Shown piece by piece: positions 40,816-51,725 of a stretch of DNA of 64,000 nt. The notes under the pieces are model-generated. The model was not told the origin of the DNA, made no database searches, and saw only the letters and a list, made by a program, of their open reading frames with translations. The position numbers and the translations under genes were made by a program. The DNA lies in the NCBI GenBank assembly GCA_022829145.1, contig CM040764.1:12358049-12422048 (forward strand), read 5' to 3'. Source of the DNA: Albula goreensis (taxonomy: Eukaryota > Chordata > Actinopteri > Albuliformes > Albulidae). How positions within the stretch are numbered: the first letter of the stretch is position 1; every line of letters begins with the position of its first letter.

Positions 40816-41344
40816 TAATTAATCACAAAACATGCCCTCTGTTCTCTATGAACAGTGAAAGTAATAAATTGAAGGTTAGTGCAGTATTCATGGAGTTGCC
40901 GGGGAGCTCAGTTTGTGTTATTTTAACACATTTGAGATTCATGCATTAAGACCTGATAGAACGCATGTAACTAGTAATATTTTTGATTAGGTGCACTGGA
41001 TGATATATATTTGCTTAGGTCAAACACCTGCAGCCTGTTCTCCATGTCATTGTAGCCATACAATCGCATTATTATCAAGACATTTCCCCACACTGCTGCT
41101 TGCTTTAATGACAGTGCTGACATGTCCTCTTTGAATTTGCTATAAATGTGTTTTCAGATTTTATTTGCATAAAGTTTAATCATATAAGTATCAATACTAC
41201 CTTGCTTCCTCTTCAGTTTGAATGCAGCCTTCATCTTGTTATGTTGTCCATAATGCCAAGTTTCTGTACTGACAAAACTCCACTGTTAAAATGCTTTGGT
41301 GAGGTTTGTGCTGCTGTTGAGCTTGGGGTGGTGTCTTTACTTTC

Positions 41345-41368
41345 CCACAAGATGTCGCCATTTCACTG
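41345..41368 (+). promoter_or_regulatory. CTCF-like recurrent motif 3
   Basis: CCACAAGATGTCGCCATTTC plus ACTG: the most typical copy. About 240 bp upstream of the V11 start. Confidence 0.45.
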
Positions 41369-41465
41369 TCATATTATCCTGAATGATAGTCTTGCATTGA
41401 GTTCTAATGTTGCTGATATTGAAAGCTTTAAAATCTGAGTTCATGATCACTGTAAGCAGTCACTA

Positions 41466-41585
41466 CCAGCAGGTACTGGCAGATGTGAAACCACAGGGGG
41501 AGGGTAATGCAGGAGCTACAATAAGAAAACAGCTTCACCATTATGCCTGTATACTTCACTGGGGCAAGAGAAAACATACTTCAAC
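41466..41585 (+). promoter_or_regulatory. Family B upstream block (V11)
   Basis: TACTGGCAGATGTGAAACCAC (creating a RUNX-like AACCACA), AGGGGGAGGGTAATGC, then CACTGGGGCAAGAG. Confidence 0.52.
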
Positions 41586-42030
41586 ATGATCAGCCTTGAC
41601 ACACACTTGCTTACCTTTGTGATACTGCAGAGTTTATTCGGTAAGACAAAAGGATCATTTGGGAATAAATTACATTTGCATACTAAAAATATTTGAAAGA
41701 TCTGTTGAAAGATTATTTTTGAAGTTGATGTTAATTTCTTTTTGCAGGTAACTCAGAAGGTGACTCTGTTACTCAAAATCACTCAATATTTGTGACAGAA
41801 AAGGAGAAAGCATTATTGTTCTGTCAGTATGAAACTACTTCTAGTGCTCCTGGTTTATTCTGGTACATCCAGCAAGAGAACAAATCACCTGAACTCATCT
41901 ACAATAAATACAGTCAAGACAATAAGAAGAGATTCAACGCAAGTAATGACGAGTCTGCCAAGACCTTTAATCTGGAGATAGCTGCAGCTGGGCTGTCTGA
42001 CTCTGCCACATACTACTGTGCTCTGAAGCC
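41586..42030 (+). CDS. TRAV: TCR alpha/delta V segment V11 (family B)
   Basis: Leader 41586-41640 (MISLDTHLLTFVILQSLF, two residues shorter than V9), 107-bp intron, V exon 41748-42030 opening GNSEGDSVTQNHS. LLFCQYETTSSAPG, LFWYIQQENKSPELIYN, KYSQDNKKRFNAS, KTFNLEIAAAG, end ATYYCALKP. Open and in phase. The leader is altered and less hydrophobic than other B leaders, but still plausible as a signal peptide. Confidence 0.92.
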
Positions 42031-42069
42031 CACACTGTGTAAGTCTGTTCCTCTCCTCATACCAAAACC
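42031..42069 (+). other. 23-type RSS of V11
   Basis: CACACTG, 23-bp spacer, ACCAAAACC. Confidence 0.92.
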
Positions 42070-43128
42070 TCCCTCTGTGCCAAAACTGCCACATGAACTT
42101 GTGTGTTATTTTCATTCAAATAAAATCTCAGATCTTGATGGTCTGACTGGTAAAAGTAAATTGATATATTGTGTGTTTTTTTTTTTAATTGTAGTCCTGT
42201 TAATTAAATAAGCCTATTGCTGAAATGCTCTTTGTGATTCAGCTCTTCTCCTCCTCCTTCTTCCATTATCTTTTATCATCTTTATTTAATAATACAACTT
42301 TCGAAGGGTTGCCCTGGCTATTGAGAACCAACCTCTGTATAATAACCAGGCTGTTACAAGTCAGGAACTAGTTTGATTAGCCTCAACCAATACTGTTAAA
42401 TATCCAGCACAACCGGATTGTGTTGCAGTGTGTTTGCATTGAAAATATTTAAATACCGGTACATCCTTGTGGTCCAGCTGTCCATTTTCACACTCTGAGG
42501 TGTCATTCATTGACTAATCAAGGTAAATCAGTAATTCATCTATCTGGCAAGATGGAATAGTAAGTAATACAACAGTCATATGGCTAGAACTGATATCTTG
42601 CTAAAAGCTGAGCATACAATATTGTGAGCATACAGTCTGTGCAGGACCTAGATGGCTTTATCATGAATCATACTCATTAGAGACTTACTCAGGGCAAAAT
42701 CAGACCACACATCCGTAAGCTAAAGCACTAGCAGCAAAACTGTGATCCAACTTCAAACAAGTCTACAATAGAATGTGTGAAGAACAAAAAGAAAGTTTTA
42801 GAATGACCTTGTCAAAGTGCATACCCAGTCCCCAATGTGATGCTGTGATTGTGTGGATCTGAAACATTAGGCCATGCTCATTAATTATAGGCAGTCTTTG
42901 CTTGCAGACATTGCATGACTGTCTTAAATACAAAATAAGTATCAAAATTGTCTTTTTGCTGTCAGGTTCTCTGCAGCAGATGTTCAGCACAGGCTGAAGC
43001 AAATTCAAATTCAAATGCAGAAAATAAGAACTAAATATTTTTTTGCAGATATGTTAACTTTTGGAAATGTGTCAAGCAATCAGGGAAATGTTTTTGTCAG
43101 AACAATGTCATGATCTAAACTGTTCTTC
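42070..43128. other. Intergenic, V11-V12
   Basis: No gene, relic or recognised repeat. No copy of the CTCF-like motif found here. Confidence 0.45.
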
Positions 43129-43233
43129 CTTCAGAGGAGGGGCTACTTTAGTGGGGGAGTTTCCTGTTAAAAGTATGCAGATAGAGTCATAGTGGAGGAC
43201 ATGCTCTGTTCTAGCTGTGCTTTGAGTCTGTGT
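43129..43233 (+). promoter_or_regulatory. Family A upstream block (V12)
   Basis: CTTCAGAGGAGGGGCTAC, GGGAGTTTCC at 43155-43164, TTAAAAGTATGCA, GTTCTAGCTGTGC. Confidence 0.55.
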
Positions 43234-43250
43234 TTTTTCTCACAGCTGTC

Positions 43251-43877
43251 ATGATGTTGATCTGTTTATGTATTCTGTTTTCAACAATGGTGGGTGAGTG
43301 GCAAACCTTATTTATTTTCAGTTATTGAACACTGAAGTTTCATTGATCATGATTTCATCAAATTGGCAGCCAGACTGAGAACCTCCCCAAAGCTTGGCAG
43401 TTTGGAAACAGTGCATCTTTTACTCTCTGTACATTTGAAATCCATAAATGTGATCTCTTTCAAATGTGCTAATTCTGGACTAAACAATGCAATGTATTTT
43501 TAAGAAAGTATAATTTCTTTATTCTTTTGTCACGAAAGACAAAGAAATAAAACAACAAATATGTTCTTTCTTGCAGGTGACAGTTTTCAGGATGCGATTA
43601 CAGCAGAAACAAACACAGTGCATGCTGTGGAGGGTAACCGTGTGAAAATGTCATGCAACTACACAACTACAGCTAATATCCTTTCAACTTATCTACACTG
43701 GTATCGCCAATACCCCAGATCTAAACCTGAATTCATCATCCTCATTCATGGGGGCGACGACCAAGAACCTTCTACTGGCTTCACTGTTACACATGAAAAA
43801 GAGAACAAGAGTGTGCATCTGGAGATCTCCTCTGCTGAAGTGACAGACTCTGCACTGTACTACTGTGCTCTGCAGCC
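43251..43877 (+). CDS. TRAV: TCR alpha/delta V segment V12 (family A)
   Basis: Leader 43251-43293 (MMLICLCILFSTMV), 283-bp intron with GTGAGT donor, V exon 43577-43877 opening GDSFQDAITAETN. MSCNYTTTANILS, LHWYRQYPRSKPEFIILI, a changed CDR2 (HGGDDQEPSTG), VTHEKENKSVHLEISS, end VTDSALYYCALQP. Open and in phase. CDR1 nearly equals that of V10 while CDR2 differs. Confidence 0.93.
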
Positions 43878-43916
43878 CACAGTGACAGGAAACCCATAAA
43901 ACCCTGTACAAAAACC
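43878..43916 (+). other. 23-type RSS of V12
   Basis: CACAGTG, 23-bp spacer, ACAAAAACC. Confidence 0.95.
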
Positions 43917-44423
43917 TGACACCACCAAATGAGAAAATGGATGAACAGTACTATTTAGAGACAATCACTGAACATTAGATACACTTCAGTCTCCATATAT
44001 CACAAGAATTGCATACAATGATTTAATCATAAAACATCTCCTATGCTTGTCCAGATGTTCTCTTATGTATATAATTTTAGGACATCTTGGTGCTTAATCT
44101 TAAACTAAGTGCTAAGCATTTTAGTGCTCACAATGTAGACACAACTGACATGCATGCATAAATTTAACTATTGATAATGTAGATGCTCTTAATAATATGA
44201 GCTTTCTCTTCTAAAACATCTGCACCCTTGACCCTGAGATTTTAAGAGTTCCAGTAAGATTTCCTTTCTTTGCGGGGCTTCGGTATAACACGAATATACT
44301 GGTTCCTAAAAAAAATAAAAATAAAATAAAATATGGGCAGATTTTAAAATATGTACATGTTTAAAAATGGGTGTCTGGTGTCCTTGTATTCTATTTTTCC
44401 AGTGTGCGTAATATTGCCATTTG

Positions 44424-44446
44424 CCACATGATGATGCCATTTCTCT
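44424..44446 (+). promoter_or_regulatory. CTCF-like recurrent motif 4 (degraded)
   Basis: CCACATGATGATGCCATTTC; weaker match, about 0.64 kb upstream of V13. Confidence 0.3.
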
Positions 44447-44590
44447 CTTCAGTATTTCCCTGGCTTTGCACTCTGCTTCTTGCAATCCCATTCAGTGTTG
44501 ACTGAATTTCACTCTGTAATTTGTGCTCTGAAATCTGTTCATAAAGAATTTATTGTCCCTTCTACTTAACATTTTCTGTTATGGATGGAT

Positions 44591-44696
44591 TCCTGTAGGG
44601 GAAAAAAACAAAGTGCAATGGGGTTAGCGTCTGAGGCCCCACACACAGTCAGGTAGCCTCTGGAGCCGATAATGTGTTTTATTTTACCCTACAGGA
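44591..44696. mobile_element. Possible 106-bp MITE-like element
   Basis: Perfect 10-bp inverted ends TCCTGTAGGG / CCCTACAGGA, with similarity continuing inward for about 12 more bases (A-rich left, T-rich right). No target-site duplication is evident and no second copy was seen in the window. Confidence 0.3.
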
Positions 44697-44970
44697 GTGG
44701 GTAGGTGGTTTTTATTAATGATTAATGGATAATGGTGTGATTTGTATTAGTCAATGTTTGTCTTTTTACACTGGTGACAATAAGGGTGACAAGACACTTA
44801 TGTGTTTTTTTTTTCCTTGTAGCTTGCTACTTGTTTTCGTGTCTAGTTAAACCCTTGCTGTCCAGCCAAACCATCTGCCTCTGTCTCTGTCAGAGCCAAG
44901 CTCTAAAAACTACACTTTATCTGCAAATTATGCATTCAGGATTTCCCTTTGTTATATTCGCATCACAGCA

Positions 44971-45067
44971 CTATTGCCCCTCCCACAAATTCTGACAGAT
45001 ATTTGAAGACACACATTCTACCACAGATTCTCTCTCTTCTCTTTCACCTTAAGGTTCATGTTATAAG
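44971..45067 (+). promoter_or_regulatory. Family C upstream block (V13)
   Basis: CTATTGCCCCTCCCACAAAT, then diverged sequence to the ATG. Confidence 0.5.
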
Positions 45068-45515
45068 ATGGAACTTTTTGCATGGTTGGTGTTAACTGTC
45101 TCCATCTGTAAGTTTTATTTTGTAACCTTATTGCACATCTTGAATTTGTTACGCCCATTAATCTTATTTGTGGTTGGTTACTATATATTAACATGTTGGT
45201 CTGCTTATTTCTAGGCTTTTCCTTTGGGGATAAAGTCATACAGAACATGCCATCTGTAATGAAGACAGAAGCAGAAATAGTCTCTCTGGAATGTACCTAC
45301 GAGACATAAAGCACCTATGTTTACATCTACTGGTACAGGCAGTATCCTGGGTCAGCCCTACAGTACATACTGTATGGAGGGGACGCCAGTCACACCGCAG
45401 ATTTTGCCAAAAACCGATTCCGTTCAACTGTCGACAAATCCAGCTTCAAATCTGTTTTAACTATTTCAAAATTAACTCCAGAAGACACTGCTGTTTATTA
45501 CTGTGCACTGCAGAC
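45068..45515 (+). pseudogene. V13, family C V pseudogene (nonsense codon)
   Basis: Leader 45068-45107 (MELFAWLVLTVSI), 107-bp intron, V exon 45215-45515 opening CFSFGDKVIQ. LECTYET is followed by TAA at 45307-45309, where the near-identical V17 has CAA (Gln). The rest is intact: YWYRQYPGSALQYILYGGD, DFAKNRFRSTV, DTAVYYCALQT. One base change explains the loss. Promoter and RSS are kept. It is the left partner of V17 in a duplicated three-gene block. Confidence 0.9.
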
Positions 45516-45553
45516 CACAGTGATACATTACTAAAGCCTCTCATACAAAAACC
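45516..45553 (+). other. 23-type RSS of V13
   Basis: CACAGTG, 22-bp spacer, ACAAAAACC: fully canonical although the gene is dead. Confidence 0.93.
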
Positions 45554-45875
45554 TTCTGAGATATCACATCTTTGAAGGTTTTCTGGGAAACCACAAAATG
45601 ACTATCAACAACAGATCAACTTCAGCTCTTTATGTTTGTATGTATCTGGCTCCAGTCCAATCCATCTGTAGTGAACTGAAGATAATAATACACTTTATGG
45701 TGTAACCATGAAGATTATAAGTCCGCCTTTCACTCTGAGCTGGAGTGTCATATTGCAACAACAATAGTTCTCCGGTCCATTTGAATGGGGGAAGTCATTT
45801 CTCTGCAGTAATGCTCTTCATTAGGTGTGAAGACTGAAATGTCTTACTGTGCTGATGTGATGTCATGAATGTTAT

Positions 45876-45988
45876 CCAGAGGAGGAGCTAAACAGTCAAT
45901 GAATGTGCATGTTTCCTGTTAAATCAATGAAGAGGGAGTCTGAGTAGAGGACTTGTTCTGCTCTAGCTGTGCTCGAAGTCAGTGTTTC
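45876..45988 (+). promoter_or_regulatory. Family A upstream block (V14)
   Basis: CCAGAGGAGGAGCTAAACAGTCAATGAA; the GGGAGTTTCC site is lost (TGCATGTTTCCTG); TTAAATCAATGAAGAGGGAGTC; GCTCTAGCTGTGCTC. Confidence 0.48.
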
Positions 45989-46006
45989 TCGCTAGAAGCT
46001 GTCATT

Positions 46007-46691
46007 ATGTTGCTTTGTTTATTTCTTCAGCTCTCTGCAATCGTAAGTGAGAGGCATATTGCTTTTTCTTCTCATCGATGGTGCTATTGTTTCATTTAAA
46101 CATGCTTTCTTTAAGCTCCAGTATTAAAACTTAATTGACAGTTATTCAACAATGTAATTAGCCTGATGCAAATATTACAAAAAAAGTTTCTATAGACTGT
46201 TAGGATGGGATTATATATAACAGAGTGCATTAGCTGTCATCTGTGAAATTTTTCAATATGAACATGTCAATCATTTCTAAATATAACACATACTAACGCT
46301 GAGGGGGAAAAACTGTTTTCTTAAGCTCTGAAAAATGTATGTTTTTTCAAACACGCTGTGTAAGCATCATACATATTTCCATTCTTCCTGCAGGTGACAG
46401 TTTTCAGGATGAAATTTCAGCAGTAGCGAACACAGTGCATACTGTGGAAGGAAACAGTGTCAGGCTCTCATGCAGCTACACAGCATCTGAAATCCGTACA
46501 AGTTATCTACACTGGTATCGCCAATACCCCAGATCTGCACCTCAATTCATCATCCTCATTCATGGAAGCAAAGATAAAGAAGAAAAAGATGGATTTACTG
46601 CTAAACATGACAATCAGAACAAGAGTGTGAATCTGGACCTCTCCTCAGCTGAAGTTACAGACTCTGCACTGTACTACTGTGCCCTGAGGCC
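46007..46691 (+). pseudogene. V14, family A V with intact V exon but broken leader
   Basis: V exon 46394-46691 is fully open: GDSFQDEISAVAN, LSCSYTASEIRTS, LHWYRQYPRSAPQFIILI, NKSVNLDLSS, VTDSALYYCALRP. The leader exon 46007-46042 is damaged: compared with V10, four bases (ATGG) just before the GTAAGT donor are missing, so splicing joins in the wrong frame and reaches TAG early in the V exon. The first ATG of the usual ATGATG is also ATT. Unless another donor is used, it cannot make a protein. V18 is the close intact partner. Confidence 0.75.
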
Positions 46692-46730
46692 CACAGTGAC
46701 ACGAAACCCATAAAACCCTGTACAAAAACC
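46692..46730 (+). other. 23-type RSS of V14
   Basis: CACAGTG, 23-bp spacer, ACAAAAACC. Confidence 0.93.
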
Positions 46731-47584
46731 TGACACCATATCACTAGATAACATGAAAGTACAGCACTATTTTGAGACAATCTCTAATGTTAGAAATGTC
46801 ATTCTTTTGCCATATGTCACATCTCTCTTTTAAAATGTACTGATAAAATCAACTCAATGTTGTATGTGTATAGATTTTTGAGAGGACCATAAGTGGATTT
46901 AAACACATTTGAAATGCATGTATTTAGATGTGAGAAGTATCTGTGCAACTGATGATATTTTGATTTGGCACACTGAATAATATAGATTTGAATAATATAC
47001 ATTTGATATTCCTGATGTGTTATAAAATGGTTACTGGTGCCAAGCTTGCCAGTTTTCTCAGTTTTCTCAGTTTTGTATCTTTAAAGTTATGCAGATCAGT
47101 GTGTTCAGTTTGCCAGAAGATGTCGCCATTTCACTGTGTTTTATTTTAATGTACTCTACTTCTTAAAATGCCAACGCTGTCAAATGGGAGAACCTGCGTT
47201 TATAGGAGCAGAGAAAATATCATAGATATGAAAGGCAGCACCCAAGTAAAATCTATTAACTCTAAATTAAATCTATTTTAAAATGTATGAACTCGTTGGT
47301 CCTTCCACCATAGACAACAATTAACATAATTATCGCAAATTAAGCTTCTAAGCATGTGGACTGACTAAAAAGTAAATGTTTGCACCAACTGAATTAAACA
47401 ATGCACAAACTAAAATGGAAAGGGAATAGATTGAAGAACTTTCCATGAAATAATAATTGCTCCTTGTTGGCAATATTGGCCATCATCTGTGCTAATAAAG
47501 GAATAATTACTAAAAAAAATTCTCCCTCTTTCCTAGTTTGAAATGCCCGGTCATATTCACAAGCCACTCATTCATTATCACTAT
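46731..47584. other. Intergenic, V14-V15
   Basis: No gene. Contains the CTCF-like motif at 47113. Confidence 0.5.
47113..47136 (+). promoter_or_regulatory. CTCF-like recurrent motif 5
   Basis: CCAGAAGATGTCGCCATTTC plus ACTG; about 0.6 kb upstream of V15. Confidence 0.42.
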
Positions 47585-47708
47585 CAGCAGGTACTGGCAG
47601 GTGTGAAACCCCAGGGGGAGGGTAACACAGGAGCTACAAGAACAAAACCTCCTTACCATTGTGCTGTTGTACCTCACTGGGGAGAGAAAACATACAGAGA
47701 CATTCAAC
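47585..47708 (+). promoter_or_regulatory. Family B upstream block (V15)
   Basis: GTACTGGCAGGTGTGAAACCCC; AGGTGTGAAA at 47599-47608 matches a T-box half site. AGGGGGAGGGTAACAC follows. Confidence 0.55.
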
Positions 47709-48374
47709 ATGATCAGCCTACAAACACACATGCTTGCCTTATTCTGTGTGATGCTACTTTGTTCCATCGGTAAGAAAATAAGATATATATCATCTATAAT
47801 AAGAGAATATATCCACCTTTCATTCAGCATAATTTCTAAACCACATCTAAAATTATTATTTATTTCCTAAGAGTTTGTGACATGCCTAATATTTACTTCT
47901 CTTCTACTACCTCAGTTGTAATATTTTCATTGCAACACGTATCTTGTATTTCTTCAAGCTAGCACACAAGGTGCTTAATTAATTATTAATTATAATTATA
48001 ATACAAATGTTCTAATTCATGACTTGTTTTTAAATATAAACACTTAATATTTCAATTACAACACCACGTCTTTGTTTTCTATTTTTCCCAGGTAACACAC
48101 AAGGTGATGACGTTGTCCATCAAAATCACTCAATATTTGTGATAGAAAAGGAGAAAGCATTATTGTACTGTCAGTATGAAACGACTGGTACTGCTACTCT
48201 CTTCTGGTACATCCAACAGGAGAACAAATCACCTGAACTCATCTACAATGAATACAGTCAAGACAATAAGAAGGGATTCAAAGCACGTAATGAAAAGTCT
48301 GCCAAGACCTTTAATCTGGAGATAGCTGCAGCTGGGCTGTCTGACTCTGCCACATACTACTGTGCTCTGAGGCC
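47709..48374 (+). CDS. TRAV: TCR alpha/delta V segment V15 (family B)
   Basis: Leader 47709-47769 (MISLQTHMLALFCVMLL), 322-bp intron, V exon 48092-48374 opening GNTQGDDVVHQNHS. LLYCQYETTGTA, LFWYIQQENKSPELIYN, EYSQDNKKGFKARNEKS, KTFNLEIAAAG, end ATYYCALRP. Open and in phase. Within the intron at about 47960 a piece (TAGCACACAAGGTG) mimics the exon start, likely a small local duplication. Third gene of the block paired with V17-V19. Confidence 0.93.
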
Positions 48375-48413
48375 CACACTGTGTGAGTCTGTTCCTCACC
48401 TCATACCAAAACC
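48375..48413 (+). other. 23-type RSS of V15
   Basis: CACACTG, 23-bp spacer, ACCAAAACC. Confidence 0.92.
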
Positions 48414-49626
48414 CCTTTCCTCTGTACCAAGACTGTAACTTGCTATCATTTATGTCATGCTCATTACAATTAAAATAAGATATGTCCTGGTGGCTGATAA
48501 TAATAATTCAAAATAAATATTCATCTTTTGCCATGAATTTTTTTTTTTTTTTTAATTTGTAAAAGGAAATGAGGTGCATGTATATTTTGGAGAAGCTATG
48601 ATACTACCCAGGCAAAGTACATAGTAGGACAAGACTATAATAAATACAAACAGACAGATTCATTAATATTAATCTTTTCGCCAGTTTTCTATAACCCTTA
48701 TTTCCATATCTTGTATTCTTGTATTTCTTTGCCTCCAGGTCATTTGACCTCAGTTTGGTGTAGTGTCTTCATTTTCCCACATGATGCCGCCATTTAACTG
48801 ATTTCCTTTCGTTTTACTCCACTTGTGATGCTACTCCTGGCAGTTCAGAAAATCTAAGCTTGATAGGAGCAAAGAAATGATGCGAAGGGCTTGTCTAAAT
48901 TCGTTCAAGACCTCGTTTGTAGTGAGTAGATCCTTCCTCCACCCTGCATTGCAAGGCTCAACATTCTTGTAATGATCCCACTGTGGTATAGCCAGAACTG
49001 TTTAAACTCCTAACTGTGGAACTTGATGAAGAAATTTGTAACCATGAATTATTTGTTCTACTCAACATTAGGAACCAAAGGTGCACCAAACCAAGACTGA
49101 GGTGCAATGGATACGTTTGTGAAAAACAATTGAACCATGGTAGAATGAATAGTCCCATGCCTGCAGTAGTTATCATGTTCACCTTTGCTCTAATCTCATT
49201 TGCCAATGCAGGAGAGCACAGACATGCTTAAACAGTCCTCCAAAAGGTATGTTGGTTGCCCCTCCTTCACACACCACAGTCCACAAGGGGAGCTTCCACA
49301 GACATGAGGCTGTGGGCATCTAACTGGCCAAAAGGTGAATGAGGGTGAATGAGAAATGGGCTTTTCTGACTGACTAAGGCCAAACGTGTGCCACTCAGCA
49401 GGGCTGCTGGCTACAGCAAGGGACCATACATACACCGGAACAATGTCTTAACAGGAGGAGCCGCGCAGAAACTACATCTAAGACAAAGACAAAAGAAATT
49501 CCAAGGTAGGAATTTCAGTGAGTTTCAACAAAGGGAAACTTTTCGAATACTATAGCATGGGAATCATGCTCAAACATTGAATCATACCTTACTAGGTAGT
49601 TCATGTTCAATACCAACATCCACTAC
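48414..49626. other. Intergenic, V15-V16
   Basis: CTCF-like motif at 48777; otherwise a mixed, somewhat GC-richer part at 48.9-49.5 kb with small open frames that match nothing I recognise. Confidence 0.45.
48777..48800 (+). promoter_or_regulatory. CTCF-like recurrent motif 6
   Basis: CCACATGATGCCGCCATTTA; preceded by GGTGTAGTGTCTTCATTTTC as in copy 3. Confidence 0.4.
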
Positions 49627-49751
49627 CACCAGATGCTGGCAGGTGTAAAAACCCAGGGGGAGGGTAATACAAGAGTTACAGAAACAAAACCTCCTCACCA
49701 TCGTGTTGTTAAACCTCACTGGGGAGAGAGAATCCATACAGAGACTACATC
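49627..49751 (+). promoter_or_regulatory. Family B upstream block (V16)
   Basis: CCAGATGCTGGCAGGTGTAAAAACCC, AGGGGGAGGGTAATAC, CACTGGGGAGAGAG. Confidence 0.53.
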
Positions 49752-50291
49752 ATGATCAGCCTACAATCACACATGCCTCCCTTATTCTGTGTCATACTGC
49801 TTTATTCCACAGGTACGAAAATAAGAGAATATTTGAGAAATAAGAATATATATTTATCTTTTATTCTGCATTACTTTTAAACATGTTTCTTGTTTATTAT
49901 TTATCATCGTATAATGACTTGTAACACATGTAATATTTACTTCACTTCAACTACCTCAGTCGTTATATATTTATTTTAACCCTCATGTAATGATTTTTTT
50001 TACAGGTTGCACACAAGGTGATTCTGTCCATCAAAATCATTCAATATTACTGACCGAGAAGGAGAAAGCACTATTGTACTGTCAATATGAAACTACAGCT
50101 ACGAATATTCCTACTCTGTTCTGGTACACCCAGCAACAAAGCAAATCACCAGAACTCTTCTACAATGAATACCGTCAAGACAATAAAGAGGGATTCAAAG
50201 CACACCATAACAAGTCTGCCAAGACCTTTAATCTGGAGATAGCTGCAGCTGGGCTGTCTGACTCTGCCACGTACTACTGTGCTCTGAGCCC
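49752..50291 (+). CDS. TRAV: TCR alpha/delta V segment V16 (family B)
   Basis: Leader 49752-49812 (MISLQSHMPPLFCVILL), 193-bp intron, V exon 50006-50291 opening GCTQGDSVHQNHS with an extra Cys at mature residue 2. LLYCQYETTATNIP, LFWYTQQQSKSPELFYN, EYRQDNKEGFKAHHNKS, KTFNLEIAAAG, end ATYYCALSP. Open and in phase. CDR1 is one or two residues longer than in V15. Confidence 0.93.
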
Positions 50292-50330
50292 CACACTGTG
50301 TGAGTCTGTTCCTCACCTCATACCAAAACC
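50292..50330 (+). other. 23-type RSS of V16
   Basis: CACACTG, 23-bp spacer, ACCAAAACC. Confidence 0.92.
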
Positions 50331-50601
50331 CCTTTCCTCTGTGGCAAGACTGCCTCTTGTAATCATGTGTCATGTTCATTACAACACAATAATCCAAAGG
50401 TCTTTTAGCTTGTAGTAGTACTGATCGCTTGTAATTGCAATAATAAAGATCAAATATTATTATTGACCGACCCTCAGAAACAATGTTGGTTGAACTTGCA
50501 AATGGAAATAAAGTTTGTGTGCATACATCAGAGAATCTCAAAGCTATTGGCTGAGAGAAGAATGATAGATAGAAGGACAAATGAGACGTGTTTCAGAAGG
50601 G

Positions 50602-50701
50602 CTATTGCCCCTCCCACTCATCCTCGCAGAAAAACTATAACACATTCAGCCTTCTCACACTGTCTCTCCTCAAATAACCTGAATGTTCACCACACAATAA
50701 G
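50602..50701 (+). promoter_or_regulatory. Family C upstream block (V17)
   Basis: CTATTGCCCCTCCCACTCATCCTCGCAG and following sequence close to V1. Confidence 0.55.
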
Positions 50702-51152
50702 ATGGAACTTTTTGCATGGTTGGTGTTCACAGTTGCCCTCTGTAAGTTTGACTCTCAGCTTATTGGAAGTCAAGGATTTATTAGTACCATTGATCTTGCT
50801 TAATTTCTGGTACTTGTTGTTACATGTGTTGGTCTGTTTGCTATTTCTAGGTTTTTCCTCTGGGGATAAAGTCACACAGAATATGCCACCTGTAACGAAG
50901 ACAGAAGCAGAACAAGTCTCTCTGGAATGTACCTACGAGACACAAAGCACCTATGTTTACATGTACTGGTACAGGCAGTATCCTGGGTCAGCCCTACAGT
51001 ACATACTGTATGGAGGGGACGCCAGTCACACCGCAGATTTTGCCAAAAACCGATTCCGTTCAACTGTTTACAAATCCAGCTTCAAATCTGTTTTAACTAT
51101 TTCACAATTAACTCCAGAAGACACTGCTGTTTATTACTGTGCACTGCGCACC
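50702..51152 (+). CDS. TRAV: TCR alpha/delta V segment V17 (family C)
   Basis: Leader 50702-50741 (MELFAWLVFTVAL), 109-bp intron, V exon 50851-51152 opening CFSSGDKVTQNMPP. LECTYETQSTYVYMYWYRQYP, ILYGGDASHTADFAKNRF, end DTAVYYCALRT. Open and in phase. Near-identical to V13 but without its stop. A longer open frame upstream of the leader is accidental; the leader with its GTAAGT donor sets the start. The heptamer has a non-consensus last base. Confidence 0.93.
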
Positions 51153-51190
51153 CACAGTAATACATAACTAAAGTCTCTCATACAAAAACC
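51153..51190 (+). other. RSS of V17 (variant heptamer)
   Basis: CACAGTA (last G changed to A), 22-bp spacer, ACAAAAACC. Confidence 0.88.
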
Positions 51191-51596
51191 TTCTGAGATA
51201 TCACATCTTTGAAGGTTTTCTGGGAAACCACAAAATGACTACGATCAACAGCAAATGAATTTCTGCTCTCTTTTTTTTTGTTTGTATGTATCTGGCTCCA
51301 CTCCAATCCATCTGTAGTGAACTGAGGATAATACACTTTGTCTTGTAACCATAATGATGTAACTCTGTCTCTTTCCCTGAGCTGAAGTGCCTTATTAAGG
51401 TAATAGTTATTCTCAGATTAATTTTTGGTGTCATTTCATCAACATTTCATCTTCATTTTATCAGGAAAAATGCTATGTTTACAAGGTAAACAAAGCATTT
51501 TAATTAAAATAGATTATTTTATTTGAACACCAGTAAGTGTGTCAAGACCAAAATGCATTTCTCTGCTGATCTGACAAATAATGATGTCAGTTGTGT

Positions 51597-51711
51597 TCAG
51601 AGGAGGAGGTAATTAGTCAACGAGTGGGAGGAGCTTCCTATTAAAACAATGAAGAGTGAGTCAGAGTGAAAGACTTATTCTGCTCTACTTGTGCTTACAG
51701 TCAGTGTTTCT
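51597..51711 (+). promoter_or_regulatory. Family A upstream block (V18)
   Basis: TTCAGAGGAGGAGGTAATTAGTC, variant GGGAGGAGCTTCCTATTAAAAC, then AGTGAGTCAGAG (AP-1-like). Confidence 0.5.
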
Positions 51712-51725
51712 GTCTAATCGCTGTC

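Larger units (their letters stand above)
43917..44970. other. Intergenic, V12-V13
   Basis: No V relic. Holds a CTCF-like motif at 44424 and a short inverted-repeat element at 44591-44696. Confidence 0.5.

Noticed and set aside
49016-49231. 71-codon + strand frame between V15 and V16
   Set aside because: Looks composed but has no recognised domain, no splice partners and no similarity to V genes.
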